A DNA stretch of 64,000 nucleotides from a virus: the IMG/VR virus record IMGVR_UViG_3300047554_000255, positions 47,221 to 111,220 of that record. The stretch is one strand, 5' to 3'. The notes beneath the pieces are model-generated. The model was not told where the DNA came from and did not search any database. It saw only the letters and a list, made by a program, of their open reading frames with translations. The translations under genes were made by a program, and so were the position numbers. Positions 43,206 through 52,227 of the stretch are shown here, piece after piece (positions within the stretch are counted from its first letter, which is position 1; the number at the start of each line of letters is the position of its first letter).

Positions 43206-44171
43206 TTATAATAAGTATCTTATTAAAACTATTCCTGATCCACCTGAGCCACCTGTGTTATTTCCCTGAGTTCCTCCTCCTCCACCACCAGTATTTGCTC
43301 CACCATTACCAGGTGTTAAGCCAGGTACACCACCATTACCTCCACCACCAACACCACCTAATACTGTACCGTAGCAAGTTCCGTAGTAGTTATTTGTTCC
43401 AGGTTCACCACCACCTCCTCCTCCACCTGCATAATAGGTAGAGCTACCGTTTAACCAAGTATGTGATTTTCCTGGACCACCATTACCTCCTCTACGTCCA
43501 TATGGACTACAAGTATAACCAACAGAACCAGCACCATTGGCTCCACCGCCACCACCACCTCCGTGTTGTACACCATCAGTTGCTTCACCACCAGCACCGC
43601 CACCGTTTCCTCCTTGACTACCATAACCTCCCCAGCTCCAGTTTGAGTGACCACCACCGCAACCACCATTTGCTTGAGCCTGAGCCTGGTTTTGATATGG
43701 ACCATAGATAGCTGATCTACCACCACCTTCGGCAGTTACACTTGCACCACCACCACTAACAGTTGTATCACTACCTTTTGTATCAACTCCTCCACCACTA
43801 CCAATAACAATTGTAACGTTACCACTAATGGTTGGATTAGAAGCAACCCAGCCGCCGCCTCCTCCGCCACCACCTGATTGAGTGCTACCATTACCACCCC
43901 CACCTCCGCCAGCAACAGCAATAATCTCCATTGCCTTTGTTCCATTAACAGTTAATGTACCGGAAGATGTAAATACGTGTACCCGATATCCTGCGTAATC
44001 TGTTACTGATCCACCACTTGCACTAAATGAAGAGTATCCATAGAACTCACTCATAGCATCAGGTGTACCTTTACCTGCTGCAGCACTAAGTGTTCTTAGC
44101 GAGTATGAACCAGATCCTAACTCAGCTCTGATTTGATTAATACTAATAGCTCCTGATGATTGTAACGGCAT
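43206..44171 (-). CDS. Polyglycine-rich tail adhesin, 321 aa
   Basis: The N-terminal 50 residues (SGAISINQIRAELGSGSYSL ... AMSEFYGYS) match a small attachment module widely found in phage tail proteins. From about residue 85 the chain consists of Gly-rich runs (AGGGGGGNG, SGGSGGSGIV) interleaved with short loops rich in Tyr, Asn, Ser and Thr. This layout resembles the gp38-type adhesin of T-even-like phages, where polyglycine II helices support variable receptor-binding loops. It lies directly after a long S74 fibre, as gp38 follows gp37. I infer a fibre-tip adhesin. Confidence 0.7.
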   Translation of the reverse strand: MPLQSSGAISINQIRAELGSGSYSLRTLSAAAGKGTPDAMSEFYGYSSFSASGGSVTDYAGYRVHVFTSSGTLTVNGTKAMEIIAVAGGGGGGNGSTQSGGGGGGGGWVASNPTISGNVTIVIGSGGGVDTKGSDTTVSGGGASVTAEGGGRSAIYGPYQNQAQAQANGGCGGGHSNWSWGGYGSQGGNGGGAGGEATDGVQHGGGGGGGANGAGSVGYTCSPYGRRGGNGGPGKSHTWLNGSSTYYAGGGGGGGEPGTNNYYGTCYGTVLGGVGGGGNGGVPGLTPGNGGANTGGGGGGTQGNNTGGSGGSGIVLIRYLL

Positions 44172-44172
44172 C

Positions 44173-47100
44173 TTAGAATCCTTTCATTGTTTTTACAATA
44201 GCAACTAACTCATCTATCTGAGCTTTTTGTTCTGTGATTTGAGCTTGTTGTTCTTTTATACCTTCTATAAGTAAAGGTACTATTCGTTCATATTTAATAG
44301 TAAGATAGTTTTCACCACTACGACTAATACCGTTACCATCTTGATCATGACCATCTAAATCAAAAGGGGCAATCGTAACTACTTCTGGTAAAACATTCTT
44401 TACTTCTTGTGCAATAAGACCTACATGAATCTTATTAGGATTTTCTTTTAATAGTTCTTGTCCTAGACCGTTATGTTTATAAGTATAACCAGTTAGTGTT
44501 AATATTTTAGCTACTGCATTCTCTATAGGATTTAGCTCATGCTTTAATCTTCCATCTGAGTAATATGCTGTAATATCACCTGTAGCATAAATCCTTCCGC
44601 TACCATAATTGCCACCTGAAGCTTGAAAACCAATTAATGAGGAGCCGTTAATAATCTGATGATGCCAAGTTGCACTGTCTGCACAGTTCCATAAAGGTCC
44701 ATATGACTCAGTTAATCTAACACCTGTAGTATTATCAAAAGAAGCTCCTGATCCACCTAAAACTAAAGCAGAACCACCAATTAGGTTATAACCCCCTCCT
44801 GCAGTACTATATATTCTATATGCTGTTACACCTCCACTTTCTACAGTTAATCTTTCAGAACCACCACCGTAAATAGAAGTTTTAGTTATGTTACTACTAC
44901 CACCTAAAATAAATCTGGTACCGCTTTGGTATCTCATTACCTCTGCTTTATTTGGACCAGAATACATAAACATGGCATGGTCGCGATTATTAGCTGCACT
45001 ACCTAATATTAATTGATCATCTTGACCTGATTGAGCAACGTGTAATGCAGCTTCTGGAGATGCAATCCCAAATCCGATTCTACCATTTGCTAAAAATGTA
45101 GCTTTTACTGAATACGTTGTTCCATCATATGAACCTATGGTTTGTCTTCCTGCTCCTGCATATCCACCTACACCATAAGGGAAGTAAACAGAATGTTCAT
45201 AAGCATTACCTCCCATATCTGTTCCTAATCCCATCCATGCATCAGGATTAGCATCTAGACCATATGTTTGGATTCTAACTCCACCTGTTCCACCTCTAAC
45301 TTCTAGTCCTGGTGTATTACTTGCAGTCCCCTTATAAGCTCGTACAAATCCACCACTAGTAATACTAGTACTAAATCTACCTGTACCGTTTACATCAAAT
45401 CTATAACCTGAATCTGTTGTTGTTCCAACCAGTACATTACCTCCTGGAGCAAAACACATTGCCTCAATATTTCCACTTTCATCTTTAATGGTTAATCTAC
45501 CACCTGTTGATGTTGCACCTCCATATATGCCCCAAAACCTAGCGGCCCCTTCAAAATAAATAACTCCATTAGCCCCTGTACTTTTTAGTCTAATTGTCTG
45601 GTCTGAGGAACCGAGTATATCTATCTTATATATTGGGGCATTATTACCTAAACCGAGGTTACCTGCATTTGTAATACGTGCTCCTTCAGTAAAGCTAGAC
45701 GTTGTGCTTTTACCAAATGTAATACCACCTGTAGATGTACCTGATGCCCCAGAATGTATTCTTAACTCGGAATCTTGAACTTGTATACCATATCTATCAC
45801 CACTACCTGTAGTTGTATGATAAAAGTCAATCTTATTACCTGTAACATTTGAAAAAGCTAATAATCCAGTTAATGTTCCTCCGCCTATTGGTAATGCATA
45901 AGAACTAACATTGGCAGCATGAAGTACAGTATTACCATTCCATGTTATACCTGTTCTAGTAATTCGCGCTACTTCTGCATAGTTTCCTGTTTGTGCTGTT
46001 TTAAAAAACCATCCTGTAGTATCGTTAGCTTCTGCATATTCTACTAAACAAGTTTGGTGACCAGCTGTAAATGTAGGAGATGCATCAGTACCACCAATCA
46101 TTGCTCTAAAAACAATTAAGTGGTTGCTATTATCATAACCTGAAAATATACCATAAGTATTTACACCACCTGTCCTAGCAATAATTCTAGCATTAGTTAC
46201 GGTTAATGTATTATTAATTGATACAGCATCACTTGTAACAGCTCCTCTAGATGTTACACTAGCTAATGTATCAGTCTCTGTATAAGAACTTATATAACCG
46301 TTTGGATTCGTACTATTATAAGGAGTATATCCTAACGCTCCTGTAACATCTCCTGACGTTAAGGTGATTGCACCAGTTCGTGTATTAAAGCTCGTTACAC
46401 CCGCAGCAATGGACCAAGATCTATCTGCTGAAAGATCATAGGCTGTACCATTGATTGTAATAGTTCTAGTCTGTGGTACTTTTGTACCAATACTAGTTGC
46501 TATTGTTGTTGCAAAGTTAGGATCATTACCTAATGCAGTTGCAAGTTCATTAAGAGTATCAAGTGTTGTTGGAGCAGAAGCTACTAAGTTTGATATTGCA
46601 GTGTTTACATATCCTTGTGTAGCATAAGAGTTCGCTATTAGATATGCGCTAACGCGAGCATCTGTATAATAAAGATTTGTACCTTCAACAATATTTGTTG
46701 TTGATGCAGCAATCTTAGTCCATAAACCAGTTGATGCGACATACTTAATCATGTCACCATCTGATGCATTTTTTACAGAAAGATCGTGTAGCTCATCTAA
46801 CTCAAAACCGTTTTGTACTTTGACAAAGATCTCACCATTGTTGGATTGTACACGTGTAACAACACCAATAAATACTAAGTGAGCAGGAGCTGTTGGTTTA
46901 TTAGCTAAACCAAAGATAAGATTGCCGTTTATACCTAACCATACTGGATCCCCAGCATTAGCAGTTGATGTATCTAAACCAGCAAGTAAACCTTCTGTTA
47001 CAACGAATACTTCGTCATTTGCTGCACCACCAGTCTTTAGAAGACCTAGTGTCTTTGATGATGTACCTTCTGAAGCATTAGATGCTTTTGATACAATCAT

Positions 47101-47919
47101 GTTTGTACCAGAGCCACCTGTAGAGCCAGATACATAAACAGCTGTACCAGCAGTCATTGCAACACTAAGTTTTACATAATGCTGTACCTGACTAGTATAG
47201 TTATCTATCCAAGTTGTATCATAACTAGTTGCACTTGCTTTTGCAAGAATCTGACCAGCTAAACCATTTGCAGGAACAAGACCTTGATAGTTGGGAATAT
47301 TAAATACGCCTGTAAGATTATCATACGTTGCTGCACCAGATACTCCAGTTGTTGTTAAAGAGATTGCAGTGCGAACTCTTGCTGGAGTATAATAAAGATT
47401 AACTGTACCTTCTGGAAGACTATCAGTAGTAGCAACAGAACCTTCGCCAATAGGAGATGTAATAATAACATCAATAATATCACCAGCTATTGCAGGATCA
47501 GCTAAGGTAACAGTACTTCCGTTTGTTGCAGTTGTTTGTCCTGGTGATAGATATACACCATTAAGAAAGACATCGATAAGCCCAGGAGTATATCCGTTTG
47601 CAATAGTGAATATACTTTGACCTTCTGTTGCAGTAAATGTCTGAGTTGACTTTAAAGATACTGATCCGCCTGATACTGATAGAACACCAGTAAGTGCATC
47701 GATAGCTAAACCTGTACCTACTTTTATACCACCAAGAACGGTAGAAGAAGCAATAGGTAATGTGTATGGTTGCACAAATGATCTTACCCATGCAGTTGTT
47801 GCAAAGTTAGTAGAGTTATCATTTGATGCTGGAGTCTGACCTGTTGCACTACTGTTGAATACAGCAGCACCATCAACAATCAGACCAGCTTTAGCTAGTA
47901 TGTCAGACAAAAATCTCAT
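44173..47919 (-). CDS. Large tail fibre with C-terminal S74 chaperone, 1248 aa
   Basis: The N-terminus (MRFLSDILAKAGLIVDGAAV, NSTNFATTAWVRSFV) and the repeated NLYYT-x-ARV motifs (about 170-180 and 415) resemble fibre proteins of aquatic phages. Residues of about 440-530 repeat the segment seen in the 1223-aa fibre (APTTLDTLNELATALGNDPN, SFNTRTGAITLTSGDVTGAL). The distal part is beta-rich with GARITNAGNLGLGNNAP-type turns. The C-terminal S74 domain carries YYSDGRLKHEL (Ser-Asp...Lys), HVGLIAQEVKNVLPEVV and a terminal coiled coil. The next gene, the polyglycine adhesin, starts just after its stop. Probable receptor-binding fibre. Confidence 0.82.
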   Translation of the reverse strand: MRFLSDILAKAGLIVDGAAVFNSSATGQTPASNDNSTNFATTAWVRSFVQPYTLPIASSTVLGGIKVGTGLAIDALTGVLSVSGGSVSLKSTQTFTATEGQSIFTIANGYTPGLIDVFLNGVYLSPGQTTATNGSTVTLADPAIAGDIIDVIITSPIGEGSVATTDSLPEGTVNLYYTPARVRTAISLTTTGVSGAATYDNLTGVFNIPNYQGLVPANGLAGQILAKASATSYDTTWIDNYTSQVQHYVKLSVAMTAGTAVYVSGSTGGSGTNMIVSKASNASEGTSSKTLGLLKTGGAANDEVFVVTEGLLAGLDTSTANAGDPVWLGINGNLIFGLANKPTAPAHLVFIGVVTRVQSNNGEIFVKVQNGFELDELHDLSVKNASDGDMIKYVASTGLWTKIAASTTNIVEGTNLYYTDARVSAYLIANSYATQGYVNTAISNLVASAPTTLDTLNELATALGNDPNFATTIATSIGTKVPQTRTITINGTAYDLSADRSWSIAAGVTSFNTRTGAITLTSGDVTGALGYTPYNSTNPNGYISSYTETDTLASVTSRGAVTSDAVSINNTLTVTNARIIARTGGVNTYGIFSGYDNSNHLIVFRAMIGGTDASPTFTAGHQTCLVEYAEANDTTGWFFKTAQTGNYAEVARITRTGITWNGNTVLHAANVSSYALPIGGGTLTGLLAFSNVTGNKIDFYHTTTGSGDRYGIQVQDSELRIHSGASGTSTGGITFGKSTTSSFTEGARITNAGNLGLGNNAPIYKIDILGSSDQTIRLKSTGANGVIYFEGAARFWGIYGGATSTGGRLTIKDESGNIEAMCFAPGGNVLVGTTTDSGYRFDVNGTGRFSTSITSGGFVRAYKGTASNTPGLEVRGGTGGVRIQTYGLDANPDAWMGLGTDMGGNAYEHSVYFPYGVGGYAGAGRQTIGSYDGTTYSVKATFLANGRIGFGIASPEAALHVAQSGQDDQLILGSAANNRDHAMFMYSGPNKAEVMRYQSGTRFILGGSSNITKTSIYGGGSERLTVESGGVTAYRIYSTAGGGYNLIGGSALVLGGSGASFDNTTGVRLTESYGPLWNCADSATWHHQIINGSSLIGFQASGGNYGSGRIYATGDITAYYSDGRLKHELNPIENAVAKILTLTGYTYKHNGLGQELLKENPNKIHVGLIAQEVKNVLPEVVTIAPFDLDGHDQDGNGISRSGENYLTIKYERIVPLLIEGIKEQQAQITEQKAQIDELVAIVKTMKGF

Positions 47920-47927
47920 TAAGTATA

Positions 47928-49034
47928 TTATTTCTTGATAACTACACGATACGCATTAGAAGCTGGAGCAACTGCAAAGTTTACAGTAACAACACTTGTT
48001 GATGTTAATACAACATCAGTAATAACTTCTTCGTATGTAGCATTATCATATATTGCAACAATAACGTCTCTTGTACCCAATCCATGAGTCAAAGCAAATG
48101 AAGTGCTTGTTGTATCTCCAACGTTTGCTGCATATCCTCCTGTACGGTTATCTAATAAAGTCTTTAGCTTTAAAGGAGTAACAATACGTTGATCATCTGT
48201 ACCAGCATCTGTTTCAGCTTGTGTCGCAATCTCAGCTAAACCTAAAGCTGATTCAGTCGCTTGATCACGGTTAACCTCTAACTGGATCCAATCTGCTGCA
48301 GATGATGTTGAAGCAGAATTAGTTTTAGCAATAATAACATCACCAATATTAAAAGCAACTCCTCCTGTTGTACCAGCAGTAGTTACATACCAGTAGTCAC
48401 CAGCTTTTGTACCAGCAACTGGAGCGGAACCAACAGGAAAAGATCCTGATGAAGCATCCCAACCACCTTCTAAGTTTCCTAGTCCTCCAATGGTGCTATC
48501 AATATAGCTTTTAATTGCAGCAGAAGTTGCAAGCGATGTGCTAGTTGCATTATCTAAATCATCAACAACTGTTACTTCTTCTACATTACCCGTAGCACCT
48601 GACATGTTACCTAGAACACGTAGATTTGCTATCTGAGCAATCTTATCGAGTGTAACAGCATTACCGTTAATCTTAACTGTTGTTACTGCACTATTAGCTA
48701 ATTTACCTGTTGTGATACCAAGGTCTTTAACACGAAGAGCATCGTTATCGATCTCGATAGTTGCATTGTCAACGTTGATATCAAGCGTAATGACATCTCC
48801 ATTAGCTGAAGTCGTTGCAGTTAAACCAGCACCTCCTAAAACGTCTTGAATGTCACCTGACATATCAACCCAAGTAGTACCATCCCAGAAGAACATTCTA
48901 AGAACACTTGGAGTAGTATCAAAATAGATCTGACCAACAACAGGATTTGCTATTGGACCAGCGTTATTGTGTACTGCAACGTTTAGTATCTGATTTTTTA
49001 CAAGATCCAGATTGGTTAAAAACTTCTTTGCCAT
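47928..49034 (-). CDS. Tail fibre/appendage protein, 368 aa
   Basis: The N-terminus (MAKKFLTNLDLVKNQILNVA) is shared with the 175-aa protein upstream. The middle contains an ILDxxKI-like region (NGNAVTLDKIAQIANLRVLG) and an aquatic-phage-like segment AGDYWYVTTAGT. The C-terminal 70 residues (ALTHGLGTRDVIVAIYDN, ITDVVLTSTSVVTVNF) form a beta domain related to the ends of the two upstream proteins. I infer a proximal fibre or fibre-attachment protein; it immediately precedes the 1248-aa fibre. Confidence 0.65.
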   Translation of the reverse strand: MAKKFLTNLDLVKNQILNVAVHNNAGPIANPVVGQIYFDTTPSVLRMFFWDGTTWVDMSGDIQDVLGGAGLTATTSANGDVITLDINVDNATIEIDNDALRVKDLGITTGKLANSAVTTVKINGNAVTLDKIAQIANLRVLGNMSGATGNVEEVTVVDDLDNATSTSLATSAAIKSYIDSTIGGLGNLEGGWDASSGSFPVGSAPVAGTKAGDYWYVTTAGTTGGVAFNIGDVIIAKTNSASTSSAADWIQLEVNRDQATESALGLAEIATQAETDAGTDDQRIVTPLKLKTLLDNRTGGYAANVGDTTSTSFALTHGLGTRDVIVAIYDNATYEEVITDVVLTSTSVVTVNFAVAPASNAYRVVIKK

Positions 49035-49042
49035 GATTAATA

Positions 49043-49570
49043 TTAGTTAAGGTAAGCTTCACCACTAAAGGCAGCTGTAAATCTTATTGTTAATGAGTTT
49101 AAGTCAGTATATGAAACATCTCCAATGACTTCTGTCTTTGTTGCGTCAACAACTGTAACAGAAGGATAACAGTTTAAGTCATGGATAATATTCCATTCTG
49201 TTGCTGCAACAGCTTGAACATGTATGTGCTTAAACTTTATAGAACTAGATACCGCAGTATTATCTCTCTTTGTTATAGTTAGAAGTAAGTTCTCATTATT
49301 AGAACTAAGACTAACACTTGCAATAGTTGAGTTATAAGCTTGTGCAAGCATTGATAACTCTGCATCTGTAAGACCTATTCGTTGCCAAGCATTGCCATCC
49401 CAACCATAAAAACTAGCTACTGTTGTATCGTAAACTACAATACCTTTATCATTAGAGTTATAACCATTACCAAGAGTAGTTCTTTCTGCTGTTGTTACAG
49501 GATGTAACCTAGCATTAAGTAACTGATTCTTGTTAAGATCAATGTCGTAATAATATACTGAAGCACCCAT
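49043..49570 (-). CDS. Tail appendage protein, 175 aa
   Basis: The N-terminus DIDLNKNQLLNARLHPVT parallels the downstream 368-aa protein. The C-terminus WNIIHDLNCYPSVTVVDATK ... IRFTAAFSGEAYLN is homologous to the end of the upstream 199-aa protein. Start and upstream stop share a base. Likely part of a graded set of fibre-attachment proteins. Confidence 0.6.
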   Translation of the reverse strand: MGASVYYYDIDLNKNQLLNARLHPVTTAERTTLGNGYNSNDKGIVVYDTTVASFYGWDGNAWQRIGLTDAELSMLAQAYNSTIASVSLSSNNENLLLTITKRDNTAVSSSIKFKHIHVQAVAATEWNIIHDLNCYPSVTVVDATKTEVIGDVSYTDLNSLTIRFTAAFSGEAYLN

Positions 49571-50169
49571 TATGATAAGTAAGCTTTACCAGCTACTGGA
49601 GTATTAAAGTTAATACGTAAGTTGTTACTGTCAACGATTTCAATAATACCTTGGATATCATTACCGTTAAGATCTTCTGCAAATACGTTTGGTGTAATAC
49701 CCATATTATGCTGAATAACCCACTGAGTTGACGGAGTCTCTTGTGTAAACAAGAAAGATGTATTGTTATTGATTGTAATGCATGGATTCAAGTTTATTCT
49801 TGTTACTGCACCGTTTGCATTAACCTGAATAATGTTTTGTTGTCCATTACTATACTCATAGAATACACCAAGATTATCTGGGCTACGAGGGTTACTATAT
49901 TGATATCCTAAAGCTTCGTTATCGAATAATAACTCAGAGTCATACATACCAGTTGGTAACCAAGTCTTATACTGGATATTCTCCTCACTTAATGCACCAG
50001 CATCATCATTTGCTTGCCAATCAACAATAGCTTTTTTGATCTCTGCCATCAAGATATAATCATCAGGAATAGCTTTACCTAATCCATAACGAGATCTACG
50101 AAACTTGCTAAATACGCTAGTTGCATAGTTCTTGTATATCTCAACTTTTTTTGGCAGTAAGTTCTTCAT
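49570..50169 (-). CDS. Tail appendage protein, 199 aa
   Basis: The N-terminal half is helical and basic (KKVEIYKNYATSVFSKFRRS), ending near YKTWLPTGMYDSELL. The C-terminal domain QWVIQHNMGITPNVFAEDLN ... INFNTPVAGKAYLS pairs with the ends of the two downstream proteins. The basic helical start may anchor it to the virion, which is inference. It starts one base after the Cys-rich mini-protein ends. Confidence 0.6.
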   Translation of the reverse strand: MKNLLPKKVEIYKNYATSVFSKFRRSRYGLGKAIPDDYILMAEIKKAIVDWQANDDAGALSEENIQYKTWLPTGMYDSELLFDNEALGYQYSNPRSPDNLGVFYEYSNGQQNIIQVNANGAVTRINLNPCITINNNTSFLFTQETPSTQWVIQHNMGITPNVFAEDLNGNDIQGIIEIVDSNNLRINFNTPVAGKAYLS

Positions 50170-50170
50170 C

Positions 50171-50332
50171 TTAGTTTTTGTTTGCCTGAGTATTTCTGAT
50201 CAAGTGTAACTGTTGTTCGTAAGTACCAATACAGTTTGTGCAAGCTTGTGCTCCATTTGAAGCTGTTCTTTGCTGACAACCACATGTAATTACGGTACCA
50301 CAGTTAGGGCAGGTAGTTTGGTTTTGTGACAT
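50171..50332 (-). CDS. 53-aa Cys-rich (zinc-ribbon-like) mini-protein
   Basis: The ATG at 50332 opens a 53-codon frame ending in TAA at 50171. It contains CPNCG (Cys8, Cys11), CGC (Cys17, Cys19) and CTNC (Cys31, Cys34), an arrangement suited to bind one or two zinc ions. An AACCAAC leader precedes the ATG and the gene fits exactly between its neighbours, both supporting that it is real. Role unknown; small ribbon proteins of this kind recur in Bacteroidota phage structural clusters. Confidence 0.75.
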   Translation of the reverse strand: MSQNQTTCPNCGTVITCGCQQRTASNGAQACTNCIGTYEQQLHLIRNTQANKN

Positions 50333-50354
50333 AATATTGTTGGTTTAGTTAATA

Positions 50355-50909
50355 TTAGCAGTACTGACCGTATGTTTCTGAGTATGCATTAAGCTTTTTC
50401 TGTGCATAGATTAATAACTCCATGCCTTCATCTGCTTGATGGCAATACTCAACCTTTACTTTTGCAGCATCAATATAGTTCTTTATTGTCTGTAACTGAC
50501 CAAACTTTTCTTTTACGTCAGCATCAGGTTCAGAACCATTGATCTCAAGCTTGCAAAGCTCGTTATAATACTTGTTTAATGTTTGAGTAACACGAAGATG
50601 ATTATATTCAGAATATACTTTATCGTTTGGAGCAACTGAGTAACGAATCACATAGATACCGTCAGGAATGCACTGCAAGCTATCCCCACATCCAGTCTTT
50701 TGTAAACCTAATGAACATGCATTAAGAACGATGTTATAGTAAGGTAACACCTCAATGTTAACTGGTAAGTTAAATCCTGGAGATGTAATCTGTAGTGTGC
50801 CACACTCTTTGTCTAAACCTTCACCATACGTACTGGTGTCAAAGATCCTTAATACTTTGCAGTTATTTGTATCAGGAGTCTCAAGGCTTAACTGATGTTT
50901 GATAGCCAT
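50355..50909 (-). CDS. Conserved phage protein, 184 aa
   Basis: The sequence has LRIFDTSTYGEGLDKECGTL, FNLPVNIEVLPYYNIVLNAC, IPDGIYVIRYSVAPNDKVYS and EYNHLRVTQTLNKYYNELC, with a helical C-terminal half (AAKVKVEYCH, GMELLIYAQKKLNAY). I recall this pattern as a conserved family of unknown function in Bacteroidota phages. The N-terminal part looks beta-rich. It heads a transcription unit after a strong terminator and promoter-like motif. A head-tail joining or appendage role is possible. Confidence 0.6.
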   Translation of the reverse strand: MAIKHQLSLETPDTNNCKVLRIFDTSTYGEGLDKECGTLQITSPGFNLPVNIEVLPYYNIVLNACSLGLQKTGCGDSLQCIPDGIYVIRYSVAPNDKVYSEYNHLRVTQTLNKYYNELCKLEINGSEPDADVKEKFGQLQTIKNYIDAAKVKVEYCHQADEGMELLIYAQKKLNAYSETYGQYC

Positions 50910-50947
50910 AAACTTCTATTGTTTTGAATAAGATGATCGTAGTTGTA

Positions 50948-50963
50948 CTCAATAATAATATAC
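50948..50963 (-). promoter_or_regulatory. Promoter-like motif
   Basis: The minus strand reads GTATATTATTATTGAG between a terminator and the 184-aa gene, 38 bases before its ATG. Confidence 0.55.
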
Positions 50964-50982
50964 TAAAAATCAAGCACAAACA

Positions 50983-51019
50983 CAAAAAAGAAAGGGCAGG
51001 CACCGCAAAGTACCTACCC
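50983..51019 (-). terminator. Strong Rho-independent terminator
   Basis: On the minus strand GGGTAGGTAC pairs with GTGCCTGCCC (50994-51019, two wobbles) over a six-base loop, followed by TTTCTTTTTTGTG. It ends the unit of the 382-aa virion protein. Confidence 0.9.
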
Positions 51020-51042
51020 TCGTCTTCTTTATTTCTATCTGA

Positions 51043-52191
51043 TTAGATAGTCTCTAACGCGATCGCTTGACCAGCTGCAACAGCAGAGTTAACAATGAAA
51101 TCAGTTAAAGCAGTTGTAGTAGTTCCAGCAGGAACGTTGATAACAACTAAATACTGATCGTTGTCAAATGTGCTAGATGGGTTGTTGAAACGAGGTACGT
51201 TGTGTAATACCATTACTTGATCGTACAATCCGTTACGGTTGATAGTAGCTAAACCTGGGTTAGCTTCGATCTCACGCATACGTAATGAATCAACATGTCC
51301 ACCATCTGGATAAGCTTCTTGACGGTAACGACCGTCTAAGATCATCTCACGCAATACAGTCTCACCAACACCTGATGCTTGACGAGCAGCTTGTGTTTCA
51401 GCAGAAGTAATTCCGTTTACTGCACATGGCTCACCTGAATCATCAACAAATGAAGTGTAGATTTGCAATGGAGCAAGATCGTAATTATCAGTTGGAGTGA
51501 AAGTAGCATCACCAAACTTAGTATCAACATAAGCAACAGTGATAACTAACTTAGCAACATCAGAAGATGTAGCAGCAACACCAGCAAATGAATCATAAGC
51601 TGAAGGAGCAACAGTAGCACCAGTAGTATCTTTAACAGCAACAGAGATAAACTTACCTAAGTAAGGAGACTCGTTTACTTGTTTAGCCCAAGCGATAGCA
51701 ACTTTAGTTGGATCGATTACAGCTGGAGTAGAACCAGCAGCACATCCTGTAAAAGCATCTAAAGTCTTGTAGATGTTGTGAGATAAGAAACGTAATGCAG
51801 GAGAACCTTTCAAATCAACACGTAAGCGGTAAGTAGCATCTTCTAATACATTAGAGATAGATACTTCAACTACTTGATTTTGAGCAGTCTTAGAAGCAAC
51901 TTTAAATACACGAGAGATGTACTTTGGGTTGATAGTCTTTGACTTAACAGACTCTTGGTATCCACCGTGAACTGGACCAATCTTATCAGCTGTAAAATAA
52001 GATCCTTGAGCGATGATAAATGGAGCTGTACCAGCAGCAGATAACGCAGCATAAGAAGATGCGTTAAATACGCCTAACTGACCTGCAGTTAAAGCTGCAG
52101 TAGTTCCTGTTGACGCTAAAGAAACCGCACCGTTTGCGACACCATTAGCACCTACCAAGAACGCTTTTTTGAATGCATTAGGAAAATACAT
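51043..52191 (-). CDS. Probable abundant virion protein, 382 aa
   Basis: The sequence is Ala/Thr/Val-rich and beta-like, without enzyme motifs. VKSKTINPKYISRVFKV, ATYRLRVDLKGSPALRFLSH, REMILDGRYRQEAYPDGGHV and the C-terminal QVMVLHNVPRFNNPSSTFDN suggest a compact structural protein. It resembles a conserved structural protein family of large Bacteroidota phages. Its strong terminator and its GC-richer codon choice compared with the neighbouring fibre genes, judged by eye, suggest high expression. Capsid auxiliary, decoration or tail component are options; I cannot choose. Confidence 0.6.
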   Translation of the reverse strand: MYFPNAFKKAFLVGANGVANGAVSLASTGTTAALTAGQLGVFNASSYAALSAAGTAPFIIAQGSYFTADKIGPVHGGYQESVKSKTINPKYISRVFKVASKTAQNQVVEVSISNVLEDATYRLRVDLKGSPALRFLSHNIYKTLDAFTGCAAGSTPAVIDPTKVAIAWAKQVNESPYLGKFISVAVKDTTGATVAPSAYDSFAGVAATSSDVAKLVITVAYVDTKFGDATFTPTDNYDLAPLQIYTSFVDDSGEPCAVNGITSAETQAARQASGVGETVLREMILDGRYRQEAYPDGGHVDSLRMREIEANPGLATINRNGLYDQVMVLHNVPRFNNPSSTFDNDQYLVVINVPAGTTTTALTDFIVNSAVAAGQAIALETI

Positions 52192-52227
52192 AGTTAATTG
52201 TGTTTATGGGTTATAGATAAATAAAAA

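Noticed and set aside
43451-43945. Alternative frames in the polyglycine gene, both strands
   Set aside because: Products are His/Leu- or Val/Glu-only low-complexity chains caused by the GGN codon runs.
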